The position numbers and the translations under genes are program-made. From NCBI GenBank assembly GCA_014383605.1, contig JACNHM010000360.1, positions 1 through 25,088 on the forward strand: a DNA stretch of 25,088 bases. Reading direction: 5' to 3'. Shown piece by piece: positions 12,720 to 20,426 of this stretch. The DNA is from Chloroflexota bacterium (GTDB taxonomy: Bacteria > Chloroflexota > Anaerolineae > UBA3071). Below the pieces are notes generated by a model, which searched no databases, was not told the origin of the DNA, and saw nothing but the letters and a program-made list of their open reading frames with translations. Numbering within the stretch: the first letter of the stretch is position 1; the number at the start of each line of letters is the position of its first letter.

Positions 12720-13820
12720 CTAGCGGATGACCTCTTCCGTTTCGCCGTCGAAGATGTGCAGAAAGTCCAGGTCGAGCGATAGCCACTGCTGGAAGCCGAC
12801 ACAGGTCCGGTAGGTGGCCGGGGCCACCACCCGGATCACGTCATTGCCCAGCTGCACATGCACGATGGACTTGGACCCCAGCGGCTCCAGGGCATATCCC
12901 ATCCCCTGCCACAGCGTTTCGGGCGTCGGTTCCGGGTATACGTGCAGGCGCTCGGGCCGGATGCCCAGGATCAGATCCCGCCCGCCGTTCCGCTCCTCCA
13001 GAAGCTGGCGCCGCCGGTCGTCCAGGGGGACGCGCGCGCCGTCGTTCTTCAGAGCCAGGAATCCCTGGCCATTTTCCACCCGGTAGGAGCAGGGCAGGAG
13101 ATTCATGTTCGGGCTGCCGATGAACTTGGCCACGAAGGTGTTGCGCGGCTGGTTGTAGATCTCGTCCGGCGTGCCGTATTGCTGGAGCACGCCGAAGTCC
13201 ATGACCGCGATCATGTCGGCCATGCTCATCGCCTCCACCTGGTCGTGGGTGACGTAGATCATGGTCTGTTTGATCTCCCGCTGGATGCGCTTCAGCTCGC
13301 CGCGCATGAAGGCCCGAAAGGCCGCGTCCAGGTTGCTGAAAGGCTCGTCCAGCAAGAAGATCCCGGGCTTGGTGATCATGCTGCGCCCCAGAGCCACCTT
13401 CTGCATGTCGTTCACGCTCAGCCGCCCGGCATTCGTATTCAGCATGTGCTCGATCTGCAGCAGTTTGGCGAGCCGCCCCACCTCGCGGCGCAGCTCCACC
13501 TCCGGGCAGCCCCGGATCTTGAGCCCGAAGCCGATGTTCTCGTACACCGTCATGTGGGTGAAGATGGCGTAGTTCTGGAATACGAAGCCCACACCCCGCT
13601 TGCCCGGCGGCACGTTGTTCATCAAGCGGTCGTCAAAGAACACCTGGCCCGAGGTGGGCTGCTCCAGCCCGGAGATCATGTTCATCGTCGTGGTCTTGCC
13701 GCACCCCGAGGGCCCCAGCAGGGCGGCGAAGCGGCCGTCCCCGATCTCCAGGTCCAGCCCCTCCACGGCCACCACGTCGCCGAACTCTTTGCGTAGCTTC
13801 TCCAGTCGAATTCCGGCCAT
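12720..13820 (-). CDS. ABC sugar/polyol importer ATPase with degenerate signature motif
   Basis: This is a 366-residue CUT1-type ATPase. Walker A GPSGCGKTTT (36-45), the Q-loop at Gln82, Walker B FLLDEP (155-160) and the switch His192 in YVTHDQ are intact. The signature motif, normally LSGGQ, reads LSVND at 134-138. In an ABC dimer each signature completes the ATP site of the partner, so pairing with the ATPase at 11540 leaves one normal and one impaired site. Importers with two unlike ATPases and two permeases are known for glycerol (GlpSTPQV of Rhizobium), and that type is the closest architectural match. The C-terminal TOBE-type domain is present (LILGIRPERLHVY). The ATG at 13820 has GAGG five bases before it. 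Confidence 0.93.
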   Translation of the reverse strand: MAGIRLEKLRKEFGDVVAVEGLDLEIGDGRFAALLGPSGCGKTTTMNMISGLEQPTSGQVFFDDRLMNNVPPGKRGVGFVFQNYAIFTHMTVYENIGFGLKIRGCPEVELRREVGRLAKLLQIEHMLNTNAGRLSVNDMQKVALGRSMITKPGIFLLDEPFSNLDAAFRAFMRGELKRIQREIKQTMIYVTHDQVEAMSMADMIAVMDFGVLQQYGTPDEIYNQPRNTFVAKFIGSPNMNLLPCSYRVENGQGFLALKNDGARVPLDDRRRQLLEERNGGRDLILGIRPERLHVYPEPTPETLWQGMGYALEPLGSKSIVHVQLGNDVIRVVAPATYRTCVGFQQWLSLDLDFLHIFDGETEEVIR

Positions 13821-13836
13821 AGTTCCTCGCTGCCCC

Positions 13837-14895
13837 CTATTTCTTGATGGCGCCGAAAGTCAGACCGCGCACCAGGTACTGCTGGATCATCAGGCCGAAC
13901 ACCACCGGCGGGATAACCGCCAGCAGTCCCAGGGCGGCCTTGGGGCCATGTTGCGCCCCCACCTCGGCCGAGACCAGGCCATTCAGGAAGACCGGGATCG
14001 TCGGCCAGTCTCGGCTGGTGAGCAGCAGCGCCACCAGGAAGTCACTCCAGTTGAGGATGAAGACGAACAGCGCTGTGCTGGCCAATCCTCCCTTCACCAG
14101 CGGCAGCACTACCCTGAAGAAAGCCCGCCAGTAAGAGGACCCATCCACGATGGCCGCCTCGTCCAGCTCGCGCGGCACCTCGTCGAAGAAGCTCTTCATC
14201 AGCCAGACCACGAAGGGGAAGGTCACCACGCCGTACACGAAGGTCAGCCCGTACCAGGTGTCGTTCAACCGCAAGGCCGACCACATGATCATCAGGGGGA
14301 TCAGGATGGCCATGGGTGGGAACATGCGCAGCTGGAGGATGGAAAAGGAAAGGCTGCCGACGGGTCTGCCGTAGATGCGAGCCAGGACGCGCCCGATGAG
14401 CTCGTTAGCCGCCATCCCCAGCACGGTGAAAGAGACGATCCCCCACCAGCGGTTGAGAATCCCAAGCCATGCCCAGAGCACAAAGAAGGGCATCAGCACG
14501 AGAATCAGCAGGAGCAGTGTGCCCAGGGCAATATACCAGGGCAGCTCGCCGGTGTCGGTGGAATAGCGCGACAGGCCGTAGGCCGCCAGGGTGCCGATGA
14601 GCATGGCGAACAGGGTCCCCCCGACGGAGACGATGACGCTGCTGCGGATGGAGGGCAAGGCCGACTCCGCGGCGGCGCGGAAGAACTCACCGCGGTAGGT
14701 GGTCAGCACCCGCTCGAAGTTATCCATGGTCGGGTTCTCAGGAACCCAGTAGATCTTGCCGCCAGCGCTGGACCATTCACTCTGCGGCTTGAAGGCCAGC
14801 GTCACCATCCAATAGGTGGGGAAAGAGACGACCGCGGTGACCACCAGGGCCAGGAAGAAGCGCAACGCCGTCTGCCAGGTCTTAGGTTTCGACAT
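13837..14895 (-). CDS. ABC sugar/polyol permease, MalG-type, with an inserted hydrophobic segment
   Basis: This is a 352-residue inner-membrane subunit of the CUT1 importer. The ATPase-docking EAA loop is clear at about 245-265 (DEAAIVDGSSYWRAFFRVV), and the C-terminus LTFGAIKK is typical of the MalG side. The usual text runs from AYGLSRY directly to the ILQLRMFPPMAILIP segment. Here about 70 extra residues (roughly 112-182) intervene, with two hydrophobic stretches (YIALGTLLLLILVLMPFFVL and WWGIVSFTVLGMAAN). That explains the length, against about 280 normally. The ATG at 14895 lies five bases after the stop of the first permease (GGAG just upstream); longer upstream reading overlaps that gene and is rejected. 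Confidence 0.93.
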   Translation of the reverse strand: MSKPKTWQTALRFFLALVVTAVVSFPTYWMVTLAFKPQSEWSSAGGKIYWVPENPTMDNFERVLTTYRGEFFRAAAESALPSIRSSVIVSVGGTLFAMLIGTLAAYGLSRYSTDTGELPWYIALGTLLLLILVLMPFFVLWAWLGILNRWWGIVSFTVLGMAANELIGRVLARIYGRPVGSLSFSILQLRMFPPMAILIPLMIMWSALRLNDTWYGLTFVYGVVTFPFVVWLMKSFFDEVPRELDEAAIVDGSSYWRAFFRVVLPLVKGGLASTALFVFILNWSDFLVALLLTSRDWPTIPVFLNGLVSAEVGAQHGPKAALGLLAVIPPVVFGLMIQQYLVRGLTFGAIKK

Positions 14896-14900
14896 CTCGA

Positions 14901-15908
14901 TTACTCCGTGCCGCGGGCCGCAGCGGCGAGCGCCTCGGCCTCCCGCTGGGGCGCCTGCAAGGGGCGCAGGGCGTAGGAGGCGACGATGGTCATGATGGCC
15001 AGGATGACCATGGCGGCTGCGGCCGAGAAGGACCAACGCACCTGCTGGAAGGCCACTTTGTACATATAAACCGATACGCTCTCGGTGCCCCGGGCGGGGC
15101 CACCCGCCGTCATCAGGAAAATGGCGTCGAAGATCTTGACCGCCTCCATGCCCCGGATCACCAGCGCGATGACGATGATAGGCCGCATCATGGGCAGCAT
15201 CAGGTAGCGGAATTTCTGCCAGAAGGAGGCGCCGAGCATGTCCGCCGCCCGCATCTGGTCCTCGGGCAGTCCCACCAGCCCCGAGAGCAGGATCAGAAAC
15301 ATGAGGGGAGTCCACTGCCACACCTCGGCGACGATGACGGCGAAGGTGGCCGGGATCTCCGAAGAGAGCCAGGACAGCGCAAAGGGACGCCCAATGAGGG
15401 CCGAGATGATGAAATTGAGGGGGCCGTTGCTCTGGAAGAGCACCCAGAACATATAGCCGGCCACGGCAGGAACGATCATCATGGGAACGAGCTGCAGCGC
15501 GTAGAAGATGCGCTTGCCCGGGAACTTCTCGATGAACAGGAAGGAGAGAGCCAGCCCCAGGAGGAACTCTAGCGGCACGGCGATGCCCACGATCAGGAAG
15601 GTGCGGCCCAGCGCCCGCCAGAAGAAGGGATCGCGCACTACCTCGACGTAGTTGCGGCCCCAGTCCCAGAAGCGATAAGACCCCATCCAATTGCCGCCGC
15701 GCGTGGGCGACCAGCTCGTCATGCTGATGTAGACCACCGCCAGAAGGGGGAAGATCATGATCAGCAGCAGGACGATCTGGGCCGGCAGGGTCAGGGTCGA
15801 GGAGAAAGTGCGCACGTTATTCATGTCCAGGAAGCGGCGCCGCTTTCCCGCTGCGGGCGCTCCATCCTGCGAGCGCGCCACTGGTGGTGTGGAAGGGCTA
15901 GTTGACAT
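14901..15908 (-). CDS. ABC sugar/polyol permease, MalF-type
   Basis: This is a 335-residue permease partner of the MalG-type subunit. A Pro/Ser-rich start (MSTSPSTPP) is followed by six hydrophobic helices. The periplasmic entry segment is YISMTSWSPTRGGNW. The EAA loop reads DQMRAADMLGASFWQKFRYL. It lies between the binding-protein gene and the second permease, five bases from the latter. The start at 15908 has GGAG about ten bases upstream. A much longer open frame to 16211 runs through the stem-loops at 16007-16090 and is not credible. Confidence 0.93.
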   Translation of the reverse strand: MSTSPSTPPVARSQDGAPAAGKRRRFLDMNNVRTFSSTLTLPAQIVLLLIMIFPLLAVVYISMTSWSPTRGGNWMGSYRFWDWGRNYVEVVRDPFFWRALGRTFLIVGIAVPLEFLLGLALSFLFIEKFPGKRIFYALQLVPMMIVPAVAGYMFWVLFQSNGPLNFIISALIGRPFALSWLSSEIPATFAVIVAEVWQWTPLMFLILLSGLVGLPEDQMRAADMLGASFWQKFRYLMLPMMRPIIVIALVIRGMEAVKIFDAIFLMTAGGPARGTESVSVYMYKVAFQQVRWSFSAAAAMVILAIMTIVASYALRPLQAPQREAEALAAAARGTE

Positions 15909-16006
15909 CGCCAGGCTTGCTCCTGCACCCAACAGACGGGATGATATCCCGCCTGCTGCATGACTTGGGGGCAGTATGGCCGGGCTGCAGGCAGCCTGAC
16001 CAAGGT

Positions 16007-16090
16007 CACTCCCACCTCCCCTCTCAGGCGAGACGAGAGGTGGGAGTGTGATTGTCCGGGTGCCGGTGGTCCCTCGGGACCGCCAGGCAC
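16007..16090. repeat. Two tandem stem-loops directly after the binding-protein gene
   Basis: CACTCCCACCTC (16007-16018) and GAGGTGGGAGTG (16037-16048) form a perfect 12-bp stem. A second stem joins GTGCC+GG-T-GGTCCC (16060-16073) with GGGACC-GCC+GGCAC (16076-16090). Neither is followed by a T-tract on the minus strand. The position, after a solute-binding gene and before its permease genes, is where 3'-end-protecting hairpins occur in the maltose operon. Confidence 0.75.
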
Positions 16091-16108
16091 GCTGAGTTGT
16101 TGAACCGC

Positions 16109-17782
16109 CTAGATCGTCGGCGTGTCGACCACCGTCGAGTAGGCCGCCACCTGAGCCGCGATGGCCGCGATCTGCTTGTCGCGCCCCAGGCGGTCCGTGA
16201 TCTTCTCCCACTCCGCCTCGCAGTCGGCCATGGCCTGCTCGGCCGTCTTCTGGCCGGCGATGACCGCCTGGACGTTGGTGTCCAGCGCCGTCTCGTACTC
16301 GCTGGCGCCGTTGAGGTTGAGCGGCGGCACGGAGCGCTCGATGGAGCCCGTCATGGTAGGAACATGGTACTCATGGTAGCTGGCCACCACCACGGGATCC
16401 TTGAAGTCCGACACCTGGAAGGGATCGAAGTAGCCCGCCGGGTTGCCGACCATGAAGGTGAACATGGAGGGCGAGCCGCCCCACTGCAGGAACAGGTAGG
16501 CTACCTCGGGGTACTTGGTCTGGGTGGACACGGCAAAGGTGATGTTGGGCCACCAGACGGTGCGGCGGATCAGCTTGCCGTCAATGATGCGGCCCGGCGA
16601 GATCCCGGTGCGCAGCTTGCCGGCGATCGTGCTGTCGGGATTGCCGGGATTGTCCAGGAACTTGGGCATGTTGGGGAAGGCGCAGGTGATCGCCGCGCCG
16701 CCGGCAGCCATGTTGTTGTACTGTTCCGGCCAGCCCCAGGCCAGGGCGTCAGGCGACTTGTAGGCCATGGTGGCGGCATACTCCTGGGTCGCCTGGATGC
16801 CCGCCGGGGAGTTGATCAGCGGCTTGCCGGTCGTGGGGTCGAAGTACATCTGCGCCGGGTTGGCGAAGCTGGCATAGCGCTGGATCCAGTTGGTCAGGCC
16901 CCAGATGGAGTTGCGGATGTCGGTGCAGCCCAGCAACCCCTGGTCGGGGCGATGGAAGAACTCAGAGAGCTGGTCCAGCTGCTCCCAGGTCTCGGGCCAT
17001 TGCAGATCCCAGCCGTACTTGGCCTTGAAGTCGGCCATCTCCTTGGGGTCCTCGAACAGGTCCCGGCGATAGTTCCAGGACTGGTAGTCGCCGTCGAAGC
17101 TGACCGACACGTAGTGACCGGCGTACTTGGCGTAGCTCTCCACCGTCAGCTGGCCGCCAACATAGTACTTGTCCCACTCCGGCCTGTACTGATCGACGAA
17201 CTCGTCCAGGATGAGGAAAGCGCCAGACTCGGCCAGCGTGCCGCGGTTGTTGCCCCAGAAGGAGTAGATGTCATACTCACCGGCCTGGGTGGTGGTGTCC
17301 TGAATGATCTTGGTGAACTGGCTGTTCTCGTCGGTCCCGATGATCTCGAGCTTGATGCCGCTCTCCTCCTCGAAGACCTGCTGGGCCGTCGGTGCGCCCT
17401 CGGGGAAGGGCACGGACCAGTGTCCCACGGCGCCGCCCGGGTGCATGACCTGCAGCACTGCCGGCTTCTTGTCTGCGGGAAGGTTACGCAGCGCCTCCAT
17501 GGCCCGGCCGGCGGGACTGTCCGGGCCATACTGGTACCTTTCAGCACCCTCGAAACCCGTCGGGCCGCCGATCATGCCCGAGGCCAGCCCGGGCTTGGTG
17601 AAGATGACTGGCGGAGCTTCTGTGGGGAGTGGGGGAGCCTTGGTGGGCTCAGGCGCGGCCGTCGGAGCGCCACAAGCGGCCAGAGCCAGGCCAGCGCCGA
17701 CCATACCCGTGGTCTGCAAGAACTCTCGCCTCGTGAATCTGCGAACCCAGGGTGATTCAGGAGTTATGATTTTGTCTCCCAT
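16109..17782 (-). CDS. CUT1 solute-binding lipoprotein with twin-arginine signal
   Basis: This is a 557-residue extracellular binding protein of the COG1653 (MalE/UgpB-like) type that delivers a sugar or polyol to the importer. The N-terminus has a twin-arginine motif, FTRREFLQ (16-23), followed by a hydrophobic stretch and a lipobox ending at Cys37 (ALAAC), so it is probably exported folded and then lipid-anchored. A Pro/Thr/Ala linker (AAPEPTKAPPLPTEAPP) follows. Trp/Tyr-rich segments such as FDGDYQSWNYRRDLF and WGWPEQYNNMAAGG fit a carbohydrate site. It is longer than typical CUT1 binding proteins (about 420). The ATG at 17782 has AAGGAG nine bases upstream. It is the first gene of the operon driven from 18066-18094, with a leader of about 275 nt. 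Confidence 0.93.
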   Translation of the reverse strand: MGDKIITPESPWVRRFTRREFLQTTGMVGAGLALAACGAPTAAPEPTKAPPLPTEAPPVIFTKPGLASGMIGGPTGFEGAERYQYGPDSPAGRAMEALRNLPADKKPAVLQVMHPGGAVGHWSVPFPEGAPTAQQVFEEESGIKLEIIGTDENSQFTKIIQDTTTQAGEYDIYSFWGNNRGTLAESGAFLILDEFVDQYRPEWDKYYVGGQLTVESYAKYAGHYVSVSFDGDYQSWNYRRDLFEDPKEMADFKAKYGWDLQWPETWEQLDQLSEFFHRPDQGLLGCTDIRNSIWGLTNWIQRYASFANPAQMYFDPTTGKPLINSPAGIQATQEYAATMAYKSPDALAWGWPEQYNNMAAGGAAITCAFPNMPKFLDNPGNPDSTIAGKLRTGISPGRIIDGKLIRRTVWWPNITFAVSTQTKYPEVAYLFLQWGGSPSMFTFMVGNPAGYFDPFQVSDFKDPVVVASYHEYHVPTMTGSIERSVPPLNLNGASEYETALDTNVQAVIAGQKTAEQAMADCEAEWEKITDRLGRDKQIAAIAAQVAAYSTVVDTPTI

Positions 17783-18337
17783 TGAAATGTTCTCCTTTTT
17801 CAGTAACAAATGCCCGGCATTTGCCGGCTCGAAAGGACTTCTGCGTCGTGGCAGAGTTGATTGTTCAGGGTTAGTGTACCTCGGCACCTCCTTTCCTGTC
17901 TTGCCACTGGGGTAGCGTCTACAGGGACACAAGGGAGTCAAATTGCCTGGTTTCGATGTGCTGCTCGCTATGGCTGGCAGCTACTCAACCGGTGCTCTCC
18001 CGCAGATTCTGGGTGCTTGGCTGGATAGCTGGTCCAAGCAAGGCAGTGAGTGAAACGTTTTTTGCATTATATGACAGAGTGCATCCATTGTCAAGTCCGC
18101 CGAGAAGGCGAAGATTCCTGCTTGGGAGGTGGCTACGGCACCAGCAGGAACGGAAGTACCGGGCCGCGCATAGGGGTCGGGGTATCCATGCCAGGCCGAC
18201 CACGCGTCGGCCATTGCAGGTCGGCAAACGTCGCTTGGCACGGGTCAGTACGAGGACTTCAGCTCCGATTTCAGATGAGCCTGGTCAGAATGTAGTCTTG
18301 ATCGCGCCAAAGGTGGGGAAACAGCCCCAAAGCACAT
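17783..18337. other. Gene-free stretch between the two operons
   Basis: No convincing gene was found in these 555 bases. They hold, from right to left: the hairpin TTCACTG-TCGTTG-CAGTGAA overlapping the stop codon of the right-hand gene (starting at 18336); a weak hairpin TTCCTGCT/AGCAGGAA (18115-18150) that may end that transcript; the promoter/operator at 18053-18094; a long leader with an orphan strong ribosome site (AAGGAGGTG, 17893-17885) that no start codon follows; and the palindrome AAATGC-CCG-GCATTT (within 17800-17825) just before the ribosome site of the binding-protein gene. Confidence 0.5.
18053..18094 (-). promoter_or_regulatory. Consensus sigma-70 promoter with LacI-type operator core
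   Basis: On the minus strand, TTGACA (18094-18089), 17 bases, TATAAT (18071-18066): both hexamers match the consensus fully. At the expected transcription start lies the palindrome AAACGTTT (18053-18060) inside GTGAAACGTTTTTTGC, the A/T-flanked central CG typical of LacI/GalR-family operators. It drives the binding-protein, permease, ATPase and demethylation genes to the left. No regulator gene is in the window. Confidence 0.8.
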
Positions 18338-19399
18338 TCACTGTCGTTGCAGTGAACCATCCGGATTATAGGCGCCGTACTTCCACGCTGTCTCAATCAG
18401 CGCGTGGATGTTGTCCGTTGGGGTTGTGTGACCGAGCGCGCAGCCGGGGCCGAGGATGAACTCACCCCCTGGCGACAGGACGGCGATGGCCTCGCGGGCA
18501 GCGGCTTCAACTTCGCCAGGGGTGCCAGCCCAAAGCAACTCAGGGTTGACCGGCCCCAGGAAGGTGGTTTTGCCGCGCAGCGTCTCCTTGGCCTTTGTTT
18601 TGTCCGTCTTGTAGTCCAACTCCAGGATCTGGGCGCCGGTGGCGATCATCTCCGGCAAGATCAGCGTAGCATCGCCGCAGATGTGTAGCGCCACCGGGAA
18701 ATCCGGAGTGCCGACGGCCTCGACGACTTGCCGATCGTAGGGATGGGCGAACCTGCGGTGCAGCCGCGGCCCGATGATGTCCACCCCCATCTCGCCCATG
18801 GAGGTGCCGTGCGCGCCAGCCTCCTTCATCGCCAACATGTAGCGGATCTGCACCTGGGCGCAGAAGTCGAGCACTTTGTGGATCAGTTCCGGCTGTTCGT
18901 TCAGCGCCATGTCCAGGATGAACTGCTCATACCCCCGGAGGGCACCAGCCAGCGACGCTGGAGCCTGATCGGCCCGACCCATGATGAAGACCTGGTCGCC
19001 GAGCTCCTTTCGGAGGATGCGCACGGCTTCCAGGTTCTCCTGCATCGGGGGTGTCCTCCAGGGATCGGGCACCGTCAGCTCGTCTATCTTCTCCAGGCCA
19101 TCGGCCAACACGTGCCCCACCACGCGCGGCGGCCCCTCGGTTGGCCAGTCTATCGCGCAGCCGCAAGCCCCAGCCTCGGCGATGACGCCATTCTCGACCA
19201 GCAGGACGTCGTGACGGAAATCGCGCCAGAACTTGAGCTGCGCTTCGGCCAGCATCTCGCCGTCCCGCAAAGCTTGCGCCATGGGATAGCCGGCGTAGTC
19301 AATGGTGACCAGGAAGTTGTGCAGGTCCACCGGCACCCGATCGGGGATCCGATGGTGGATCGTGGCCATGGTGCGTTCCAGAGAGGTCATCTGTTCCAT
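18338..19399 (-). CDS. UroD/MtaA-type methyltransferase with HxC...C zinc motif
   Basis: This is a 353-residue member of the uroporphyrinogen decarboxylase/MtaA-MtbA family, enzymes that move methyl groups between a corrinoid protein and a substrate or a thiol/pterin acceptor. The zinc ligands expected for methyltransferases are present: H239-I-C241 (VALHICGDA) and Cys320 (ILGPGCALG). The N-terminus HRIPDRVPVDLHNF is typical of the family. Of three close ATGs (19414, 19399, 19390) the one at 19399 has GGAG nine bases upstream and is chosen. The family usually starts near the third, so the start is uncertain by a few residues. It follows the ribose-type permease by 43 bases and ends that operon. 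It is clearly different from the methyltransferase at 9570. It could be the methyl acceptor-side enzyme or a second demethylase using the same corrinoid protein. Confidence 0.85.
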   Translation of the reverse strand: MEQMTSLERTMATIHHRIPDRVPVDLHNFLVTIDYAGYPMAQALRDGEMLAEAQLKFWRDFRHDVLLVENGVIAEAGACGCAIDWPTEGPPRVVGHVLADGLEKIDELTVPDPWRTPPMQENLEAVRILRKELGDQVFIMGRADQAPASLAGALRGYEQFILDMALNEQPELIHKVLDFCAQVQIRYMLAMKEAGAHGTSMGEMGVDIIGPRLHRRFAHPYDRQVVEAVGTPDFPVALHICGDATLILPEMIATGAQILELDYKTDKTKAKETLRGKTTFLGPVNPELLWAGTPGEVEAAAREAIAVLSPGGEFILGPGCALGHTTPTDNIHALIETAWKYGAYNPDGSLQRQ

Positions 19400-19442
19400 C
19401 AAGAGTTGCTCCATCCGTGTATGGGATGCAGGCCGGCCGCGG

Positions 19443-20426
19443 CTACTTGCGGGAGCGCTGCTCGTGGACGATCACGGCGATGATGATGATCACGCCGGTG
19501 AGGACGTACTGCCAGCTGGCGTCGACGTGCATGAGGTTCAGGCCATTGGCGATGACCCCCAGCAGGAGCACGCCAGTGAAGGTTCCCCAGACGTTGCCCC
19601 GGCCGCCCGTCAGCGGCACGCCGCCGATGACTGCTGCTCCGATAGCTTGCAGGGTGTAGTCCGCCCCCATGTTCGGGATGGCGGAGCTGATGCGCGAGGC
19701 AAGGACGACACTTCCCAGCCCGGCAAAGAAGCCGCAGATAACGTAGAAGAGGATCTTGTAGCGGCGTACGGGAATGCCGGCTAGAAACGTCGTGTACTCG
19801 TTGCCGCCGATGGCGTAGGCCAGCCGCCCTAACCGAAGATAGCGCAGCAAGGCGTGGCACACCAGCATGACGACCAGCAAGACGATCACACTGACGGGGA
19901 TCTGCCCCCCGATCCTGGCGCCGCCGATCCACTCGAAGCGCCGGCCGAGATCCGTGATCGGGAAGCCCTCGGTGATGATGATGGCCACACCCTGGAACAG
20001 CGTCATGGTGCCCAAGGTCAGGATGAAGGGGTGGGCCTTGGTGTAGGCAGCCAGGACGCCATTGATGAGGCCGATCCCACAGCCGATGAGGAGGCCGACC
20101 AGGATGGCCAGTTCCGCCGGGGAGCCGGCCTTGATCATCGTCCCCATCACGACAGCGGCCACAGATACGATGGAGCCGACGGAGAGGTCAATCCCGCCCG
20201 AGATCATCAGGACAGTGGATCCCATGGCCAGGATGCCGATGGTGGAGACCTGCTGCAGGATATTGCGGATGTTGCGGCCAGACAGGAAGACAGGAGAGAT
20301 CACGCCCATGATGATGATCAGGGCGATCAGCACGAAAATGATGCCCAACTGCTGAACATCTATCGATCGGGTCAGTCTACGCAAGGGGTTCACAGAGGCT
20401 GCTTTGGCTTCGTTGGCCGAGCGCAT
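19443..20426 (-). CDS. Ribose-type (CUT2) ABC importer permease
   Basis: This is a 327-residue RbsC-like inner-membrane permease. About eight to ten hydrophobic helices are visible, with the family signature GGIDLSVGSIV near residue 80, then AHPFILTLGTM, GGNEYTTFLAGI and AIGAAVIGGVPLTGGRG. The ATG at 20426 has GAGGAGGTG seven bases upstream and lies inside the end of the ATPase gene (50-base overlap), so the two are translationally coupled. It works with the ATPase at 20377 and the binding protein at 24048. Confidence 0.95.
   Translation of the reverse strand: MRSANEAKAASVNPLRRLTRSIDVQQLGIIFVLIALIIIMGVISPVFLSGRNIRNILQQVSTIGILAMGSTVLMISGGIDLSVGSIVSVAAVVMGTMIKAGSPAELAILVGLLIGCGIGLINGVLAAYTKAHPFILTLGTMTLFQGVAIIITEGFPITDLGRRFEWIGGARIGGQIPVSVIVLLVVMLVCHALLRYLRLGRLAYAIGGNEYTTFLAGIPVRRYKILFYVICGFFAGLGSVVLASRISSAIPNMGADYTLQAIGAAVIGGVPLTGGRGNVWGTFTGVLLLGVIANGLNLMHVDASWQYVLTGVIIIIAVIVHEQRSRK

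Noticed and set aside
13837..15690. Long 617-residue reading frame covering both permease genes
   Set aside because: The N-terminal half is an out-of-frame reading of the MalF-type permease; the real start with a ribosome site is at 14895.
17885..17893. Strong ribosome site AAGGAGGTG suggesting a leader peptide in the CUT1 operon leader
   Set aside because: No ATG, GTG or TTG with an open frame follows at a usable distance.
18285..18325. Minus-strand end reading TFGAIKTTF, similar to the LTFGAIKK end of the MalG-type permease
   Set aside because: Only six residues match and no further permease sequence is found upstream; chance similarity is likely.
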